Counted from the first letter of the stretch, positions 1 through 8,997 are shown. The stretch: 64,000 nt of DNA from Mycobacterium sp. DL (GCF_039729195.1 NZ_CP155796.1:6076001-6140000), one strand, 5' to 3'. Numbers and translations are program-made. The notes: a model not told the origin generated them from the letters alone.

Positions 1-189
1 GGGTCGGGGCCGCAAGTCTGCGGGTTCCGGCTGAGGAACGTGTGGGGGCTAGCACCACCTGCACGGTCAGGGCAGCGTCATTGTGAGCTCCACCCGTGCG
101 CGGACATTCTTGTCGCGTCGGCTCGCCACCAGTGCCATCTGATCCAGCGGGCCGATCATAGAAGTCGCGGTCTACGACAGGAGCAAGAC

Positions 190-747
190 ATGGGCACCGC
201 AGTTCGCGAGGACCTGGTTCTCTCACACGCAGTTGTCACTGCCGAGGTGGAGGCGCCGTTCGATCGGGTCGACATCACGCAATGGCTCAGAACCCTCCCG
301 ACGCACGAGTACCAACGGTGCGCCCCCGGGGACCACAAGGCCGCGGGATACACGGTCGACGACGACGGGACGCCGATGTCGATCAACGTCGAGATGATCG
401 GCACCGGCCTGGTCATCCAGCAGTATCGTTTCGAAGTCGCCGAGTCCCACTACTGCAAGATGGTGTCCCTATCGGATATCCTCACCCCGTCGGGATGGAC
501 TACCACGCAGGTCATTTGGGAACTCCGCATGGAGAAACTCAACGGAGATCATTGCCAGTACACCAACACGGTGACCTCCCACCCCACTGAGCACTTTCTG
601 AAGTTCATCGCCGAGAACGGTCAGACATTCGACGAGGCGGCGGCGGCACGGCAGGAGGCCTCGGGCCGTCACTGCCGTATCGAAACGCCGCTGTACGCAC
701 AGAGCATCGCCCGCTGGGCAACGGCCCAATCCTCTGTGATCGCCTGA
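190..747 (+). CDS. SRPBCC-like protein
   Basis: This 185-residue protein has the composition and strand-rich pattern of the SRPBCC/polyketide cyclase-like fold, which binds hydrophobic ligands. I see no catalytic motif, so its substrate is unknown. The frame is open further upstream to position 40, but the ATG at 190 is chosen because AGGAGC lies 6 bases before it and the upstream residues look non-coding. It ends 16 bases before the quinone reductase gene on the same strand, so the two are probably co-transcribed and may share a substrate. The fold assignment is inference from overall pattern; that it is a real gene is fairly sure. Confidence 0.65.
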   Translation: MGTAVREDLVLSHAVVTAEVEAPFDRVDITQWLRTLPTHEYQRCAPGDHKAAGYTVDDDGTPMSINVEMIGTGLVIQQYRFEVAESHYCKMVSLSDILTPSGWTTTQVIWELRMEKLNGDHCQYTNTVTSHPTEHFLKFIAENGQTFDEAAAARQEASGRHCRIETPLYAQSIARWATAQSSVIA

Positions 748-763
748 TCGGCGAGGCGTTGCG

Positions 764-1747
764 ATGACCTCAGCAGTGCTGTTCGACAACCCAGGGCCTC
801 CCGAAGTTCTGCGCTGGCGCGCAACTGATCCCGTCTTTCCCCGCGCGCACGAGGTGGTGATCGGAGTATCGGCCGCCGGAGTGAACAATGCCGACCTCAT
901 GCAGCGGCGCGGTCACTACCCTGTGCCGCCGTGGGCACCCCGCCCGTTGGGGTTGGAGTGCGCCGGAACTATCACCGACGTCGGATCCGCGGTCACAGCC
1001 TGGTCGCCCGGTGACCAGGTGTGCGCGCTGCTCGACGGTGGCGGGTACGCAGACGAGGTCGCGGTCCCAGCCACGCAGGTCATGCCGATCCCCTCGGGTC
1101 TCAGCATCGTCGAGGCCGCCGCGATCCCTGAGGTCGCCGCCACCGTCTACTCCAACCTCGCGATGATCGCGGGGTTGACCGAGGGCCAGGCTGTATTGAT
1201 CCACGGCGCAGGAGGCGGCATTGGCACTTTCGCGATCCAGTGGGCTACCGCTATCGGCGCACAAGTCATCACCACCGCCGGCAGCGACGCCAAAGCGCGT
1301 GCCGGACTCGACGTAGGAGCCCAGACGGCGATCAACTACCGTAGCCGCGATTTTGTTGCCGCTACGGTGGCAGCGACCAACGGGCGCGGTGTGGACGCCG
1401 TTTTGGACGTGGTCGGCTCGAGCTATCTCGAGCGAAACGTCGAATGTCTTGCACCAGACGGACATCTGGTGATCATCGGAGGCGACACCTCGCCCGCGCT
1501 GCTCGACCTCGGATTGTTGATGTCCAAACGCGCCAGCGTTACGGCGACGATGCTGCGAGCTCGGCCGATCGATCAAAAGGCCGCGATCGTCGCGGGGGTC
1601 ACCCGCGATGTCCTTCCCCTGTTCGAATCCGGCTCGGTCCGCGTCGTGATCGACACCGTCGTTCCGATGGCCGAAGCGGCACAGGCCCATCGGCTGCTGG
1701 AGTCCGGGAATACCATCGGCAAGGTCATCCTCGACAACCGCCGGTAG
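764..1747 (+). CDS. Zinc-free NADPH:quinone oxidoreductase-like MDR
   Basis: This 327-residue protein belongs to the medium-chain dehydrogenase/reductase superfamily, quinone oxidoreductase branch. An N-terminal GroES-like domain (about residues 1-125, with ECAGTITDVGSAV and GDQVCAL) is followed by a Rossmann domain with the nucleotide motif HGAGGGIGTFAIQWA near residue 147. The cysteines of the structural zinc lobe are absent, as expected for NADPH-dependent quinone or enone reductases. The length is normal for the family. It follows the SRPBCC-like gene by 16 bases and converges on the small secreted-protein gene 10 bases downstream. The exact substrate cannot be read from the sequence. Confidence 0.85.
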   Translation: MTSAVLFDNPGPPEVLRWRATDPVFPRAHEVVIGVSAAGVNNADLMQRRGHYPVPPWAPRPLGLECAGTITDVGSAVTAWSPGDQVCALLDGGGYADEVAVPATQVMPIPSGLSIVEAAAIPEVAATVYSNLAMIAGLTEGQAVLIHGAGGGIGTFAIQWATAIGAQVITTAGSDAKARAGLDVGAQTAINYRSRDFVAATVAATNGRGVDAVLDVVGSSYLERNVECLAPDGHLVIIGGDTSPALLDLGLLMSKRASVTATMLRARPIDQKAAIVAGVTRDVLPLFESGSVRVVIDTVVPMAEAAQAHRLLESGNTIGKVILDNRR

Positions 1748-1757
1748 TCAGCGACGA

Positions 1758-1988
1758 TCAGTTGCGCACGGATGTGTCGACCTGCGGCACCTTCACCGAC
1801 GGGTAGATCTTGTCCAGCCAGGGGTTGTTGCGGTGATCACGGCCGTAGCCATATCCGAAGCCGTAGTCACTGTTGTTGCTGCCACCGAATACGTACCCGT
1901 TGTCGTCAGCCTGCGCCGGAGCGGAGAACCCGATCACGGCCACGGACAATGCTCCGGCTACAACGCCTACCAATCCGAACTTCTTCAT
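1758..1988 (-). CDS. Small secreted protein (copy B)
   Basis: A 76-residue exported protein. Residues 1-31 form a signal peptide (MKKFGL, a hydrophobic run, then a PAQA|DD cleavage site). The mature part is Gly/Tyr/Asn-rich and ends in NPWLDKIYPSVKVPQVDTS, a tail shared by a family of small secreted mycobacterial proteins of unknown role. The ATG at 1988 is chosen because the signal peptide starts there; the longer open frame upstream is not protein-like. It is a paralog of the gene at 3669-3905, with similarity extending into the upstream DNA, and the DUF222-HNH gene lies between them. Confidence 0.8.
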   Translation of the reverse strand: MKKFGLVGVVAGALSVAVIGFSAPAQADDNGYVFGGSNNSDYGFGYGYGRDHRNNPWLDKIYPSVKVPQVDTSVRN

Positions 1989-2081
1989 CGACCTCGCCTC
2001 TTCCCTCTTACCGCTATGCCGACGGGCGAAAGTCCCGACGACACCGCGTGTAACAGGCGATCCCGGGCATTGATTCCGTCC
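1763..2081 (-). repeat. Duplicated secreted-protein unit, copy B
   Basis: This stretch matches 3674-3997. It includes the coding region, the leader with TCGCCTC-TCCCTCTT, and an upstream block ending at TTGATTCC. The copies have diverged in the Gly/Tyr-rich middle and part of the leader, so the duplication is not recent. Boundaries are approximate and judged by eye. Confidence 0.6.
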
Positions 2082-2182
2082 AGGCGCAGCGGCGCCGCAC
2101 TGCCTACACTCCGGACGACAGTCGCGCCAGGCTGCATCAGCGGCTCGCCGAAGCACAAGCCAAGGCCTACTAGGCCAATGAA

Positions 2183-3499
2183 CTAACTGGCTATGTCAGT
2201 GGCGGGCGGCGGCTCGGGTTGGTAGGGGTGGTACCACTTCCATTGGGCGCGTTCGCCGGTCGGTCCGGGGTAGGGGTCCACTGCTGGCGGGGGTGTGGTG
2301 GGGGGTCGGGCCAACGATCGGTTGGTGAGTGGTTGGCCGGTGTGGTCGGTGACGACGAGGTGGTCGGCGGGGCCGGTGATGGTGATCAGCCCGCGGTGAT
2401 GGGCGCGATGGTGGTACGGGCAGACCAGCGCCAGGTTGCACAGTTCGGTGAGGCCGCCGTCCTCCCAGTGCCGCAAGTGGTGGGCGTGCAGGCCGCGGGT
2501 AGCCCCGCAGCCGGGGACCACACAGCAGCGATCCCGGTGCTCCAGCGCCCGGCGCAACCGCCGGTTCACCGTGCGGGTGGCCCGTCCGGCGCCGAGGACC
2601 TGTCCGTGGCGCTCGAACCACACTTCGCAGGTGGCATCACAGAGCAGGAATCGGCGGTCGGCGTCAGACAGCAGCGGTCCCAGGTGCAGCGAGGCGACGT
2701 GGGAGTCGGCGTCGACGTGGATCACCGCGGTGGTCCGCTGGCCGTGCGGGCGCCGCGCGACCTCGGTGTCCCAGCCGGCGTGGATGACGCTCATGAACGC
2801 ATCGATGGTGCTCGGGAACGGCGGCGCCTGCTCGGAGACGGCTTCGCCGGTGTCGTCGTCACCGGATCCGTGGGCGGCTTTCCAGTCGGCGACCAACCCA
2901 TCGAGGTGCGAGGCCAGGGCGGCGTCGACGGTGGCCGCTTCGGCGTGGGGGAGCCGGATCCGGTAGGTGGTGTGGGTGTGGTCGCTGGTTTTGGCGATCG
3001 TGCGTTCGGGTTCGGGCGGGGGCTGCGGTTCGGGCTCAGAATCGAACTCAGATTCGGGTTGAGGATCGGGCTTGGGGCGGGGTTCAGCCTTCGTCGCGAT
3101 CCGCAACTGGGAGACCGTCGCGGATTCAGTCAGCAGCGCGTAGTGATCGTCGGAGCCGTCAGCGGCGCGCTCAGCGATGACACCGACCTGATCCAGGGAG
3201 AACCGGCCCTCGCGGAGTGCGTCGAGGCAGCGCGGGAAGGTTTCGACGCGTTCGGCGACGGTGACCAGGGTTTCGGCGTTGTGCGGGGAGGTGCCTAGTT
3301 TCCAGGCCACCAGCGCGGTGACCGTTCTGGCGCCGGTCGTCGACCATAAGCCGTCGCGGTCGATCTCGGCGACGATATCGACGATGCGTCCGTCGATCGC
3401 ATTCCGTTGACCCGCCAACTCAGACAACTCGTCGAACAGCACCTCCAGCCGCGCCCCCCGGGGCGGGCTGGGGATGAAACACGGTGCAGCCGAGGACAT
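2183..3499 (-). CDS. DUF222 / HNH endonuclease protein (13E12-type)
   Basis: This 438-residue protein has the DUF222 architecture of the mycobacterial 13E12 repeat family. A helical N-terminal region covers about residues 15-260, interrupted by a low-complexity Pro/Glu linker near residues 140-165. A C-terminal HNH nuclease domain holds the zinc cysteine pairs (CCVVPGC and LVCPYHH) and the HAHHLRHWEDGG core near residues 335-365. Such proteins are widespread in actinobacteria, often as mobile or repeated genes; their DNA target is unknown. It sits between the two secreted-protein paralogs and directly downstream of a remnant of the dikinase gene, so it marks a rearrangement point. No flanking direct repeats were found. 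Confidence 0.85.
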   Translation of the reverse strand: MSSAAPCFIPSPPRGARLEVLFDELSELAGQRNAIDGRIVDIVAEIDRDGLWSTTGARTVTALVAWKLGTSPHNAETLVTVAERVETFPRCLDALREGRFSLDQVGVIAERAADGSDDHYALLTESATVSQLRIATKAEPRPKPDPQPESEFDSEPEPQPPPEPERTIAKTSDHTHTTYRIRLPHAEAATVDAALASHLDGLVADWKAAHGSGDDDTGEAVSEQAPPFPSTIDAFMSVIHAGWDTEVARRPHGQRTTAVIHVDADSHVASLHLGPLLSDADRRFLLCDATCEVWFERHGQVLGAGRATRTVNRRLRRALEHRDRCCVVPGCGATRGLHAHHLRHWEDGGLTELCNLALVCPYHHRAHHRGLITITGPADHLVVTDHTGQPLTNRSLARPPTTPPPAVDPYPGPTGERAQWKWYHPYQPEPPPATDIAS

Positions 3500-3535
3500 G
3501 ACACCATCATCACAGAAGGGTCTGACAAGCGAGGG

Positions 3536-3594
3536 TCAGCCGAGTCGAGTGACCAGCCCTCGGTCACCGTCGACCCTGACGCGATCGTCTGTCG
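3536..3594 (-). pseudogene. Remnant of the 3' end of a PEP-utilising dikinase gene
   Basis: Read on the minus strand, this piece encodes TDDRVRVDGDRGLVTRLG followed by TGA. The intact dikinase gene at 4518-6893 ends in TGDRVRVDGDRGMVTRLASQ. About 52 bases align with only a handful of mismatches, mostly synonymous, so the fragment comes from a related coding copy rather than a fresh exact duplication. Upstream of it the similarity stops. It lies between copy A of the secreted protein and the DUF222-HNH gene. Confidence 0.75.
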
Positions 3595-3624
3595 CGCCAA
3601 CAGCAGGTGCCAGTCCGAAGTATT

Positions 3625-3652
3625 GAGGGCGCCCGCAGATGCGGACGCCCTC
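3625..3652 (-). terminator. Hairpin after secreted protein copy A
   Basis: GAGGGCGCCCGC and GCGGACGCCCTC form a 12-base stem with one non-Watson-Crick position around an AGAT loop. It begins 17 bases past the stop codon of the gene at 3669-3905. There is no clear U tract, which is common for actinobacterial hairpin terminators. Confidence 0.55.
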
Positions 3653-3668
3653 GTCTCACGACTGCCGC

Positions 3669-3905
3669 TCAGTTGCGCACGGAGGTGTCAACCTGCGGCA
3701 CCCTCACTGACGGGTAAAGCTTATCCAGCCAGGGATTGTTGCTGCGATCACGCGTCGACCCGAAGTTGTAGCCGTAGCCGTAGTCGTCGTCGCCACCGTT
3801 GAACCCATAACCATCCCTGTCGGCCTGGGCAGGACCTGCAACACCGATCACGGTTGCGAACAACGCGGCGGCGACGATGCCAGCCAGTCCCATGTTCTTC
3901 TTCAT
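3669..3905 (-). CDS. Small secreted protein (copy A)
   Basis: A 78-residue exported protein and the paralog of the gene at 1758-1988. It has a signal peptide (MKKNMGL, a hydrophobic core, PAQA|DR), a Gly/Asp/Tyr-rich middle, and the tail NPWLDKLYPSVRVPQVDTS. The start at 3905 is fixed by the signal peptide. The final 20 or so residues are almost identical in the two copies while the middle has drifted, so the tail is probably the functional part. It is followed by a hairpin. The function is unknown. Confidence 0.8.
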   Translation of the reverse strand: MKKNMGLAGIVAAALFATVIGVAGPAQADRDGYGFNGGDDDYGYGYNFGSTRDRSNNPWLDKLYPSVRVPQVDTSVRN

Positions 3906-3997
3906 CAAGATCGCCTCGTCCCTCTTCAAAGCTGCTTCGCGGGTGGAAGTTCCACCGATGTCCCGTCTAACAGCAGATCCGGAGAGTTGATTCCATC
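3674..3997 (-). repeat. Duplicated secreted-protein unit, copy A
   Basis: Partner of the repeat at 1763-2081. Each copy follows a dikinase 3' end on the minus strand: the intact gene here (via a TetR fragment) and the remnant for copy B (via the HNH gene). The repeated unit is therefore dikinase end, variable gene, secreted protein. Confidence 0.6.
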
Positions 3998-4036
3998 GAC
4001 GCCACGGCGGCCGTGGCTGCACTTCGTGCCCAGCGA

Positions 4037-4517
4037 TCAGCTCTGCTGACCACCAACGTGGAACACACCGGCGGTAGCCAGCATCACGCGTTGACGAGCC
4101 TGCTCGGGGTCATCCCCGAAGCGGTCGACGGCCCAGGACACGGCCGTGATGAGCTCGAACACCTTTTCCGTCGCGACCGAGGTCGATGACGTGCCCTTTT
4201 CCTGCGCGCGACCCAGGAAGTCGCTGGTTCGATTCGTCAGGTGGGTACACACCTCTTGCACGGGAGGTGTGCTGTCGTCGATTGCGGTGGCGATGCAACT
4301 CGGCAGGCCGTGCCAGATACGCAGCCGCCACGCGAGACGAAAGAGCCACTCGCGCAGCGTATCTTCGGCGGACATCTCGCGTTCCAGCTGCTCGGATCCT
4401 TCCAGCAGATCGCCGATGGTGTGGCCGACGCCCGCAGCAGTGGCGATGCCATCGGATCGGGGCCCCGCGGTTGAATAGCTTCCAACTCGGACAACTCCCA
4501 GACCGCGCCGCTCGCAG
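4037..4517 (-). pseudogene. Truncated TetR family regulator
   Basis: From ATG 4375 the frame encodes 112 residues typical of the ligand-binding half of TetR regulators (SAEDTLREWLFRLAWRLR ... FELITAVSWAVDRFGDDPEQARQRV). The frame stays open upstream to about 4517 and includes IATAAGVGHT, which looks like the start of the HTH. The recognition helix (usually TLYRHF) and the following helix are missing, and there is no N-terminal arm or plausible start. I read this as a TetR gene with its DNA-binding domain deleted. It abuts the stop codon of the dikinase gene. A short functional protein from 4375 cannot be excluded. Confidence 0.6.
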
Positions 4518-6893
4518 CTACTGCGATGCCAGTCGAGTGACCATTCCTCTGTCGCCGTCGACCCTGACGCGATCGCCTGTCTTGAGTACCTGCGTGGCCA
4601 CCAGCGTGTTGACGACGCAGGGTAGCCCGTACTCCCGCGCCACCACCGCCCCGTGCGAGACCGAACTGCCGATGTCAGTGACCAGTGCGGCGATCACGGT
4701 GAAGTACGGTGTCCAGCCCACATCGGTGACGGGTGCGACGAGGATCTCGCCACGTTGCACCTGGCGCGCGTCCTGAATCGACTTCGCCACGCGTACAGTG
4801 CCTTCCGCTATCCCCCGGCTCGCCGGTCGGCCCTGGATCTGGTCATCGGTGACAGCGCCGACGGGCCGGGCCACGATGGGTGCGGGCCGTCCGACGGAGA
4901 CGTCCTCGAACTCCAGTGCCTGTTGGAAAGCCAGCGCATCGCGGCGCTGCTGCGCTGACTGCACGAGGGCTGCGATGTCATCGTCACCCACCACACGGGG
5001 CAATTCCGAGCGGTCGAAGAAGAAGACCAGATCGGCATCGGGGAGGCGCCCGGAGTCGGCCAGCACGTCACCCAGATGGCAGTATCCGAGCTTGAGTCGG
5101 TGCGCCATCAGGGCCATCTTCGACTTGGTCTCCTCCCGCCCGCGTGCTCCCCCTTGTGCCAGTCGCGCAAGCAATCTCACGGTCCTCGAACCTGGTGTTT
5201 CCACACGTGTGCGAGTCGGACGCTCACCGGTGGAATCGCGGACCGACTGCAACATGACCTGCATCATCGATCCGAGTCCCTCGGCGTCTTGCGCCCATGC
5301 GGGGTCACGCATGCACAGCTCCCGGTACCCGCGGTGTCCGTGTCGAATCAGAAACTGCCGCAACGGCTCTGCGCCAGGACCGTCGGTGTTCCGCAAACGG
5401 GTCACCGCATCCGACGGTGCGGCAGAGAGGAACTGATCCGCGGCGGTGTCATCGGCGGCGATCTCCCCTACCACCGCATACAGTTCGTCGACCATCACGG
5501 CGCTCTCGACGTCAGCGGCACCCGCCATGAGCCGAGCGGCCTCCGCCTGGCCCTCGCTCTCGTCGCGACCGTTCTTGACCGCGCTGCGCACCAGATAGCT
5601 CTCCAGCACATTCGCGCCCACGGCGGCACGTGAGGAGGACCGCACGTGGACCAGCGTGACATAGCAATACAAGTCGACGCCTGACTCGAGTTGTTGCAGC
5701 ACTTGTTCGGCGTTGCGACTGGTGGGGATGGGGAACGCGGCTATCCGTTCGCCGAGCCGTCGGATAGCCGGCCCGGCGGACAGCGCATGCGAGGTGAGCC
5801 GCACCGTGTTGATCAGTTTGGACACAAGGGGTTTGGGGGGCTTGGCCTCGAGCTCGTCGATCACCCGACCGCAGATCGACATGGAGAACTGCTCCAACGA
5901 GTTTCCGAGAATGCCCGAACTCAGCGCCGTCCCTTCGGTCATGTTCAGGAACATGTGCCCGTAGAAGTAGCCGACTTGCAGCCACTGTCGGTCGTAGCGT
6001 TCCTGCGCCCGAGCCACCACCTGGGTCATCTGCATCGCATAGTCGATCGCATGTCCCGACACCGACGCGGTGAGCGGACAGAATGCCCCCGGCATCATCT
6101 CGCCGATGTTGCAGCGGGTGTAGACATGTCTGGTGCCGGCCACCGGGGTGTCCATTTCGTTGAGATCCCCGGGCAGTGTGGTGATCGGCCGGGCCTGCAA
6201 CCACCACAGTTTCCCGGCCTTGTCGATCGCCCATTCGAGATCCATCGGCCTGCCCCAGTGTTGCGCGGCGTGCAGCGCTCCGGCGCGAATCTGGGAGACC
6301 TCCGAATCGGACAGCACCGGAACGTCACCGACCTCGCACACGGCCCGGGTGCCGTCAGACGTCAGCACGAGGTGGTCGGAGACGGCGGATCCGTCGACGA
6401 GCGCCTCGCCCAGTCCGGCGACGGCATCGATCACTATGAGATCCCGACGACCGGTCGTCGGATCTGCGGTGAACACCACTCCGGCCGCGCGCGCGTCGAC
6501 CATCTGTTGGACGACCACATGCATGACGGCAGCGCCCGCGTCATCGTGGCCGGCGTACGAGGAGGCGCGTTCGGACCCGGTGGAGTCGACGCACTGTCGC
6601 ACGGCAGCCACAAACCCCTCCACCGAATCGACACCGAGCACGGTGTCGTACTGCCCCGCGAACGACTGCTCGGCGCCATCCTCTCCGGTAGCCGAGGATC
6701 TGACGGCCACGGGCGACTGCACCCTGGCGAAGCGGTCCGTGACCGCGTCCGGGAGTGGCAGCGAAGAGGCTTCAGCGATCACGAAACCCGTGGGGACGGA
6801 GAGACCGAGCCGCGTCAACTCGGCCAGCCCCAGCGCCTTTCCGCCGTACCGGTCGTCGACGACCTCGGCGAACTCGATCGGTGTGGTCTGCAT
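4518..6893 (-). CDS. PEP synthase-like dikinase (Rph/PpsA family)
   Basis: This 791-residue protein has the layout of PEP synthase and rifampin phosphotransferase. An ATP-grasp domain (about residues 1-260) carries YGGKALGLAEL, PVAVRSSATGEDG and LEWAIDKAGKLWWLQARPIT. A long variable domain (about 260-690) probably binds the acceptor. A C-terminal phosphohistidine domain contains VSHGAVVAREYGLPCVV with the catalytic His at about 747. Such enzymes split ATP into AMP and phosphate while phosphorylating an acceptor through the swivelling His. It is the last gene of a three-gene operon, 2 bases after the LLM oxidoreductase, so its substrate probably belongs to that pathway. Calling it a rifampin phosphotransferase is not justified by context. 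Confidence 0.8.
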   Translation of the reverse strand: MQTTPIEFAEVVDDRYGGKALGLAELTRLGLSVPTGFVIAEASSLPLPDAVTDRFARVQSPVAVRSSATGEDGAEQSFAGQYDTVLGVDSVEGFVAAVRQCVDSTGSERASSYAGHDDAGAAVMHVVVQQMVDARAAGVVFTADPTTGRRDLIVIDAVAGLGEALVDGSAVSDHLVLTSDGTRAVCEVGDVPVLSDSEVSQIRAGALHAAQHWGRPMDLEWAIDKAGKLWWLQARPITTLPGDLNEMDTPVAGTRHVYTRCNIGEMMPGAFCPLTASVSGHAIDYAMQMTQVVARAQERYDRQWLQVGYFYGHMFLNMTEGTALSSGILGNSLEQFSMSICGRVIDELEAKPPKPLVSKLINTVRLTSHALSAGPAIRRLGERIAAFPIPTSRNAEQVLQQLESGVDLYCYVTLVHVRSSSRAAVGANVLESYLVRSAVKNGRDESEGQAEAARLMAGAADVESAVMVDELYAVVGEIAADDTAADQFLSAAPSDAVTRLRNTDGPGAEPLRQFLIRHGHRGYRELCMRDPAWAQDAEGLGSMMQVMLQSVRDSTGERPTRTRVETPGSRTVRLLARLAQGGARGREETKSKMALMAHRLKLGYCHLGDVLADSGRLPDADLVFFFDRSELPRVVGDDDIAALVQSAQQRRDALAFQQALEFEDVSVGRPAPIVARPVGAVTDDQIQGRPASRGIAEGTVRVAKSIQDARQVQRGEILVAPVTDVGWTPYFTVIAALVTDIGSSVSHGAVVAREYGLPCVVNTLVATQVLKTGDRVRVDGDRGMVTRLASQ

Positions 6894-6895
6894 CG

Positions 6896-7873
6896 TCAGC
6901 CCAACGCGTCGATGATCTCAGCCAGCGCGTCCACCGCGATCGGCCCGGGTTGATACAGGCAGATCCGGTCCGATACGCCGTCCACGCGATCTCGGATGTG
7001 CGCGGCCACCTCGGCCGGGGTGCCGCAGGCGGCGATCGTGTGGAGCACCTCGTCATCGATCAGTGTGGCCATTTCCTGCCACCGCCCCTGCTTGGACATC
7101 GCGTTCAGTTCGGGTTGCAGGTCACCCCAGCCATGCGCGTCCAGCACCGGACGGTACGCGGGTGTGGAGCCGTAGAACGCCAGCAGCATCCGTGTCGACG
7201 TGTGATCCTCACCCACCGACACGATGATCTCGGGCACCACCGCCAAGTCGCCGGCGTCTCGTCCTGCGGCCGCCAGTCCCGCCCGGACCGCAGGCATGGT
7301 CTTCTCGTGCAGGAACTTCTTCGACCCGAAAGGCATCACGAGTAGGCCGTCGGCGACTTCGGCGGTTGCCCGGGTCATCTGCGGGCCCAGCGCCCCGAGG
7401 TAGATCGGCGGAGGCCCATAGGGATTCGGTCCCGGATTGAACGTCGGTGTCATCAACGTGTGCCGGTAGAACTCGCCACGGAAGTCGAGTCGCTCGCCCT
7501 CGTTCCAGGCCGCGAAGATCGCCCGCAGTGCGCCGACCATCTCCTTGATCCGCCCCACCGGGCGGTCGAACTCGGCGCCGTAGCGCTTCTCGATCTGCGC
7601 GCGGATCTGGGTGCCGAGGCCGAGGATGAACCGCCCCTCGGAGATCTCCTGCAGATCGTTTGCCTCGTGGGCCAGCTGTATCGGGTTGCGCGGAAACGCG
7701 ATTGCCACATTGGTCATCAGGTCCAGGCCCCTGACGGTCGACGCCAGAACCAGCGGAGTGAAGACCTCCCTCGGGCCCTCGAACGTGAACACCCCGGAAG
7801 CTCCGGCTTCCCGAAGCAGCGCCGCCCGTTCGACCGCATCGGTGGGGCCGAACAAGGCGGTCATGACCTTCAC
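6896..7873 (-). CDS. LLM-class F420-dependent oxidoreductase
   Basis: This 325-residue TIM-barrel protein belongs to the luciferase-like monooxygenase superfamily, in the branch that in mycobacteria usually uses F420. Typical features are the N-terminal strand VMTALFGPTD, LDLMTNVAIAFPRNPIQLAHEANDL, RFILGLGTQIRAQIEKRYG and the C-terminal VADGLLVMPFG region. The GTG start overlaps the upstream stop as GTGA, which implies translational coupling. The gene lies between a protein of unknown function and the dikinase, so it probably oxidises or reduces the same substrate. No substrate can be assigned. Confidence 0.85.
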   Translation of the reverse strand: MKVMTALFGPTDAVERAALLREAGASGVFTFEGPREVFTPLVLASTVRGLDLMTNVAIAFPRNPIQLAHEANDLQEISEGRFILGLGTQIRAQIEKRYGAEFDRPVGRIKEMVGALRAIFAAWNEGERLDFRGEFYRHTLMTPTFNPGPNPYGPPPIYLGALGPQMTRATAEVADGLLVMPFGSKKFLHEKTMPAVRAGLAAAGRDAGDLAVVPEIIVSVGEDHTSTRMLLAFYGSTPAYRPVLDAHGWGDLQPELNAMSKQGRWQEMATLIDDEVLHTIAACGTPAEVAAHIRDRVDGVSDRICLYQPGPIAVDALAEIIDALG

Positions 7874-8997
7874 GATGTCGCCTCCGCCGGGACGTCGGTC
7901 CAGTCGGCGAAACCCGATGGATGGTGCGGCCCGATGACGGCATGCTCGAACAGTCCGACGCCCTGCTGTGTGCTGCCGTCGGACTCGGTGCAGACGGCAT
8001 GACCGACGTGGTCGATCAGGCTGAAAGGTGCTCGCGCCAGAACCTCGGGATCCGTCAGATCGTAGGAGACGCGTTCAGAGAACGGCCCGCCCTTCCACGT
8101 GCCGTGCATCCAGGAGGAATCCCCGCCGTACCCGCTGCCAAAGGCGATCGGCGCGAACAGTTTCGATTCGACGTCGAGCTGCAGCCTGCTCCCGGAGCGT
8201 GTCATCATCTCGATGTGCGCGCCGTAGGGAATCCGGGTGCCCGGTGTGTACCGGATGGTCGCCCGCACACCGTCGAGCTGTTCGACCCTGCCGTCGCGCC
8301 AACGTCGGGTGCAGTCGTAGAGGCTGCGATGGCCGTCGGGATCCTCCTGAATGATCAGGAAGAGTTGGTAGTCATCGAACGCCAGCGGTAGATACAGCCA
8401 CCACATCCCGCCGAAGGCGGTGTCGGGCCGGCCAGCGGGCTCTGCCTCACCGATGGGCCGGATGCCCCACGAACGATCGCGGCTGCCCACTGAGCTGGTG
8501 GTGTCGACGCTGAGGCGGTCGCCGTCGACGTCGATCCAACCCTCCCAGGTTCCGAGCTGGGCGAAACGGCACGCCTGCAACGTGACTCGCCGTTCCGAGT
8601 GCATCTGGTGCGTATGCTCCAGTGCGGCCGAGAACAGACCCCGCCACCTGAGGTCAGCGGAGATACCCTCGGTGTGCGAGACGGTCAGATGCAGTTCCTG
8701 CAACGGTTCGACAACGTCGAGTCGGTACCCGTTGACGTTCTGATTCAGACGGTCGCCGTCGATCGCATCGCTGAAGCGGACGGCGGTCTGAGTGTCTCCT
8801 CGCCGGATGACCATGTAGGCGTCCTTGACGCCCAGGCGGGGGTAGTAGCCGATACCGGTCAGCGCCATGAAACGGCCTTGGCGGTCAAGGACATTGAAGT
8901 ACGACCGATCGTAGAAGTTGCGATCCGAGGTCACCGGGGCGCTGATCGGCACCGGCGCCTGGTGGATCGGGTACTCGTCCAGCGGACTCAAGAACAC
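7870..8997 (-). CDS. Conserved beta-rich protein of unknown function
   Basis: A 375-residue protein without signal peptide or membrane segments. It has many short strands and aromatic motifs (NFYDRSYFNVLDRQGRF, GSRDRSWGIRP, FGGMWWLYLPLAFDDYQLFL), recalling the DUF7064/lipocalin-like proteins found beside steroid, terpene or lipid catabolic genes in actinobacteria. That resemblance is tentative. It is the first gene of the operon, starts at a GTG preceded by GGGGAGA, and is divergent from the TetR gene with a 44-base shared promoter. Its product probably binds or modifies a hydrophobic substrate of the LLM and dikinase enzymes. Confidence 0.6.
   Translation of the reverse strand: MFLSPLDEYPIHQAPVPISAPVTSDRNFYDRSYFNVLDRQGRFMALTGIGYYPRLGVKDAYMVIRRGDTQTAVRFSDAIDGDRLNQNVNGYRLDVVEPLQELHLTVSHTEGISADLRWRGLFSAALEHTHQMHSERRVTLQACRFAQLGTWEGWIDVDGDRLSVDTTSSVGSRDRSWGIRPIGEAEPAGRPDTAFGGMWWLYLPLAFDDYQLFLIIQEDPDGHRSLYDCTRRWRDGRVEQLDGVRATIRYTPGTRIPYGAHIEMMTRSGSRLQLDVESKLFAPIAFGSGYGGDSSWMHGTWKGGPFSERVSYDLTDPEVLARAPFSLIDHVGHAVCTESDGSTQQGVGLFEHAVIGPHHPSGFADWTDVPAEATS

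Noticed and set aside
2219..3298. Long open frame of 359 codons on the plus strand
   Set aside because: It is antisense to the DUF222-HNH gene, is Gly/Val-rich without domains, and arises from GC-rich codon bias.
4518..6893. Identification of the dikinase as rifampin phosphotransferase
   Set aside because: The general fold fits, but there is no rifamycin-associated element at its operon promoter and its neighbours suggest another substrate.
5691..6953. Open frame of 420 codons on the plus strand
   Set aside because: It is a shadow of the dikinase gene; no Shine-Dalgarno or family motif supports it.
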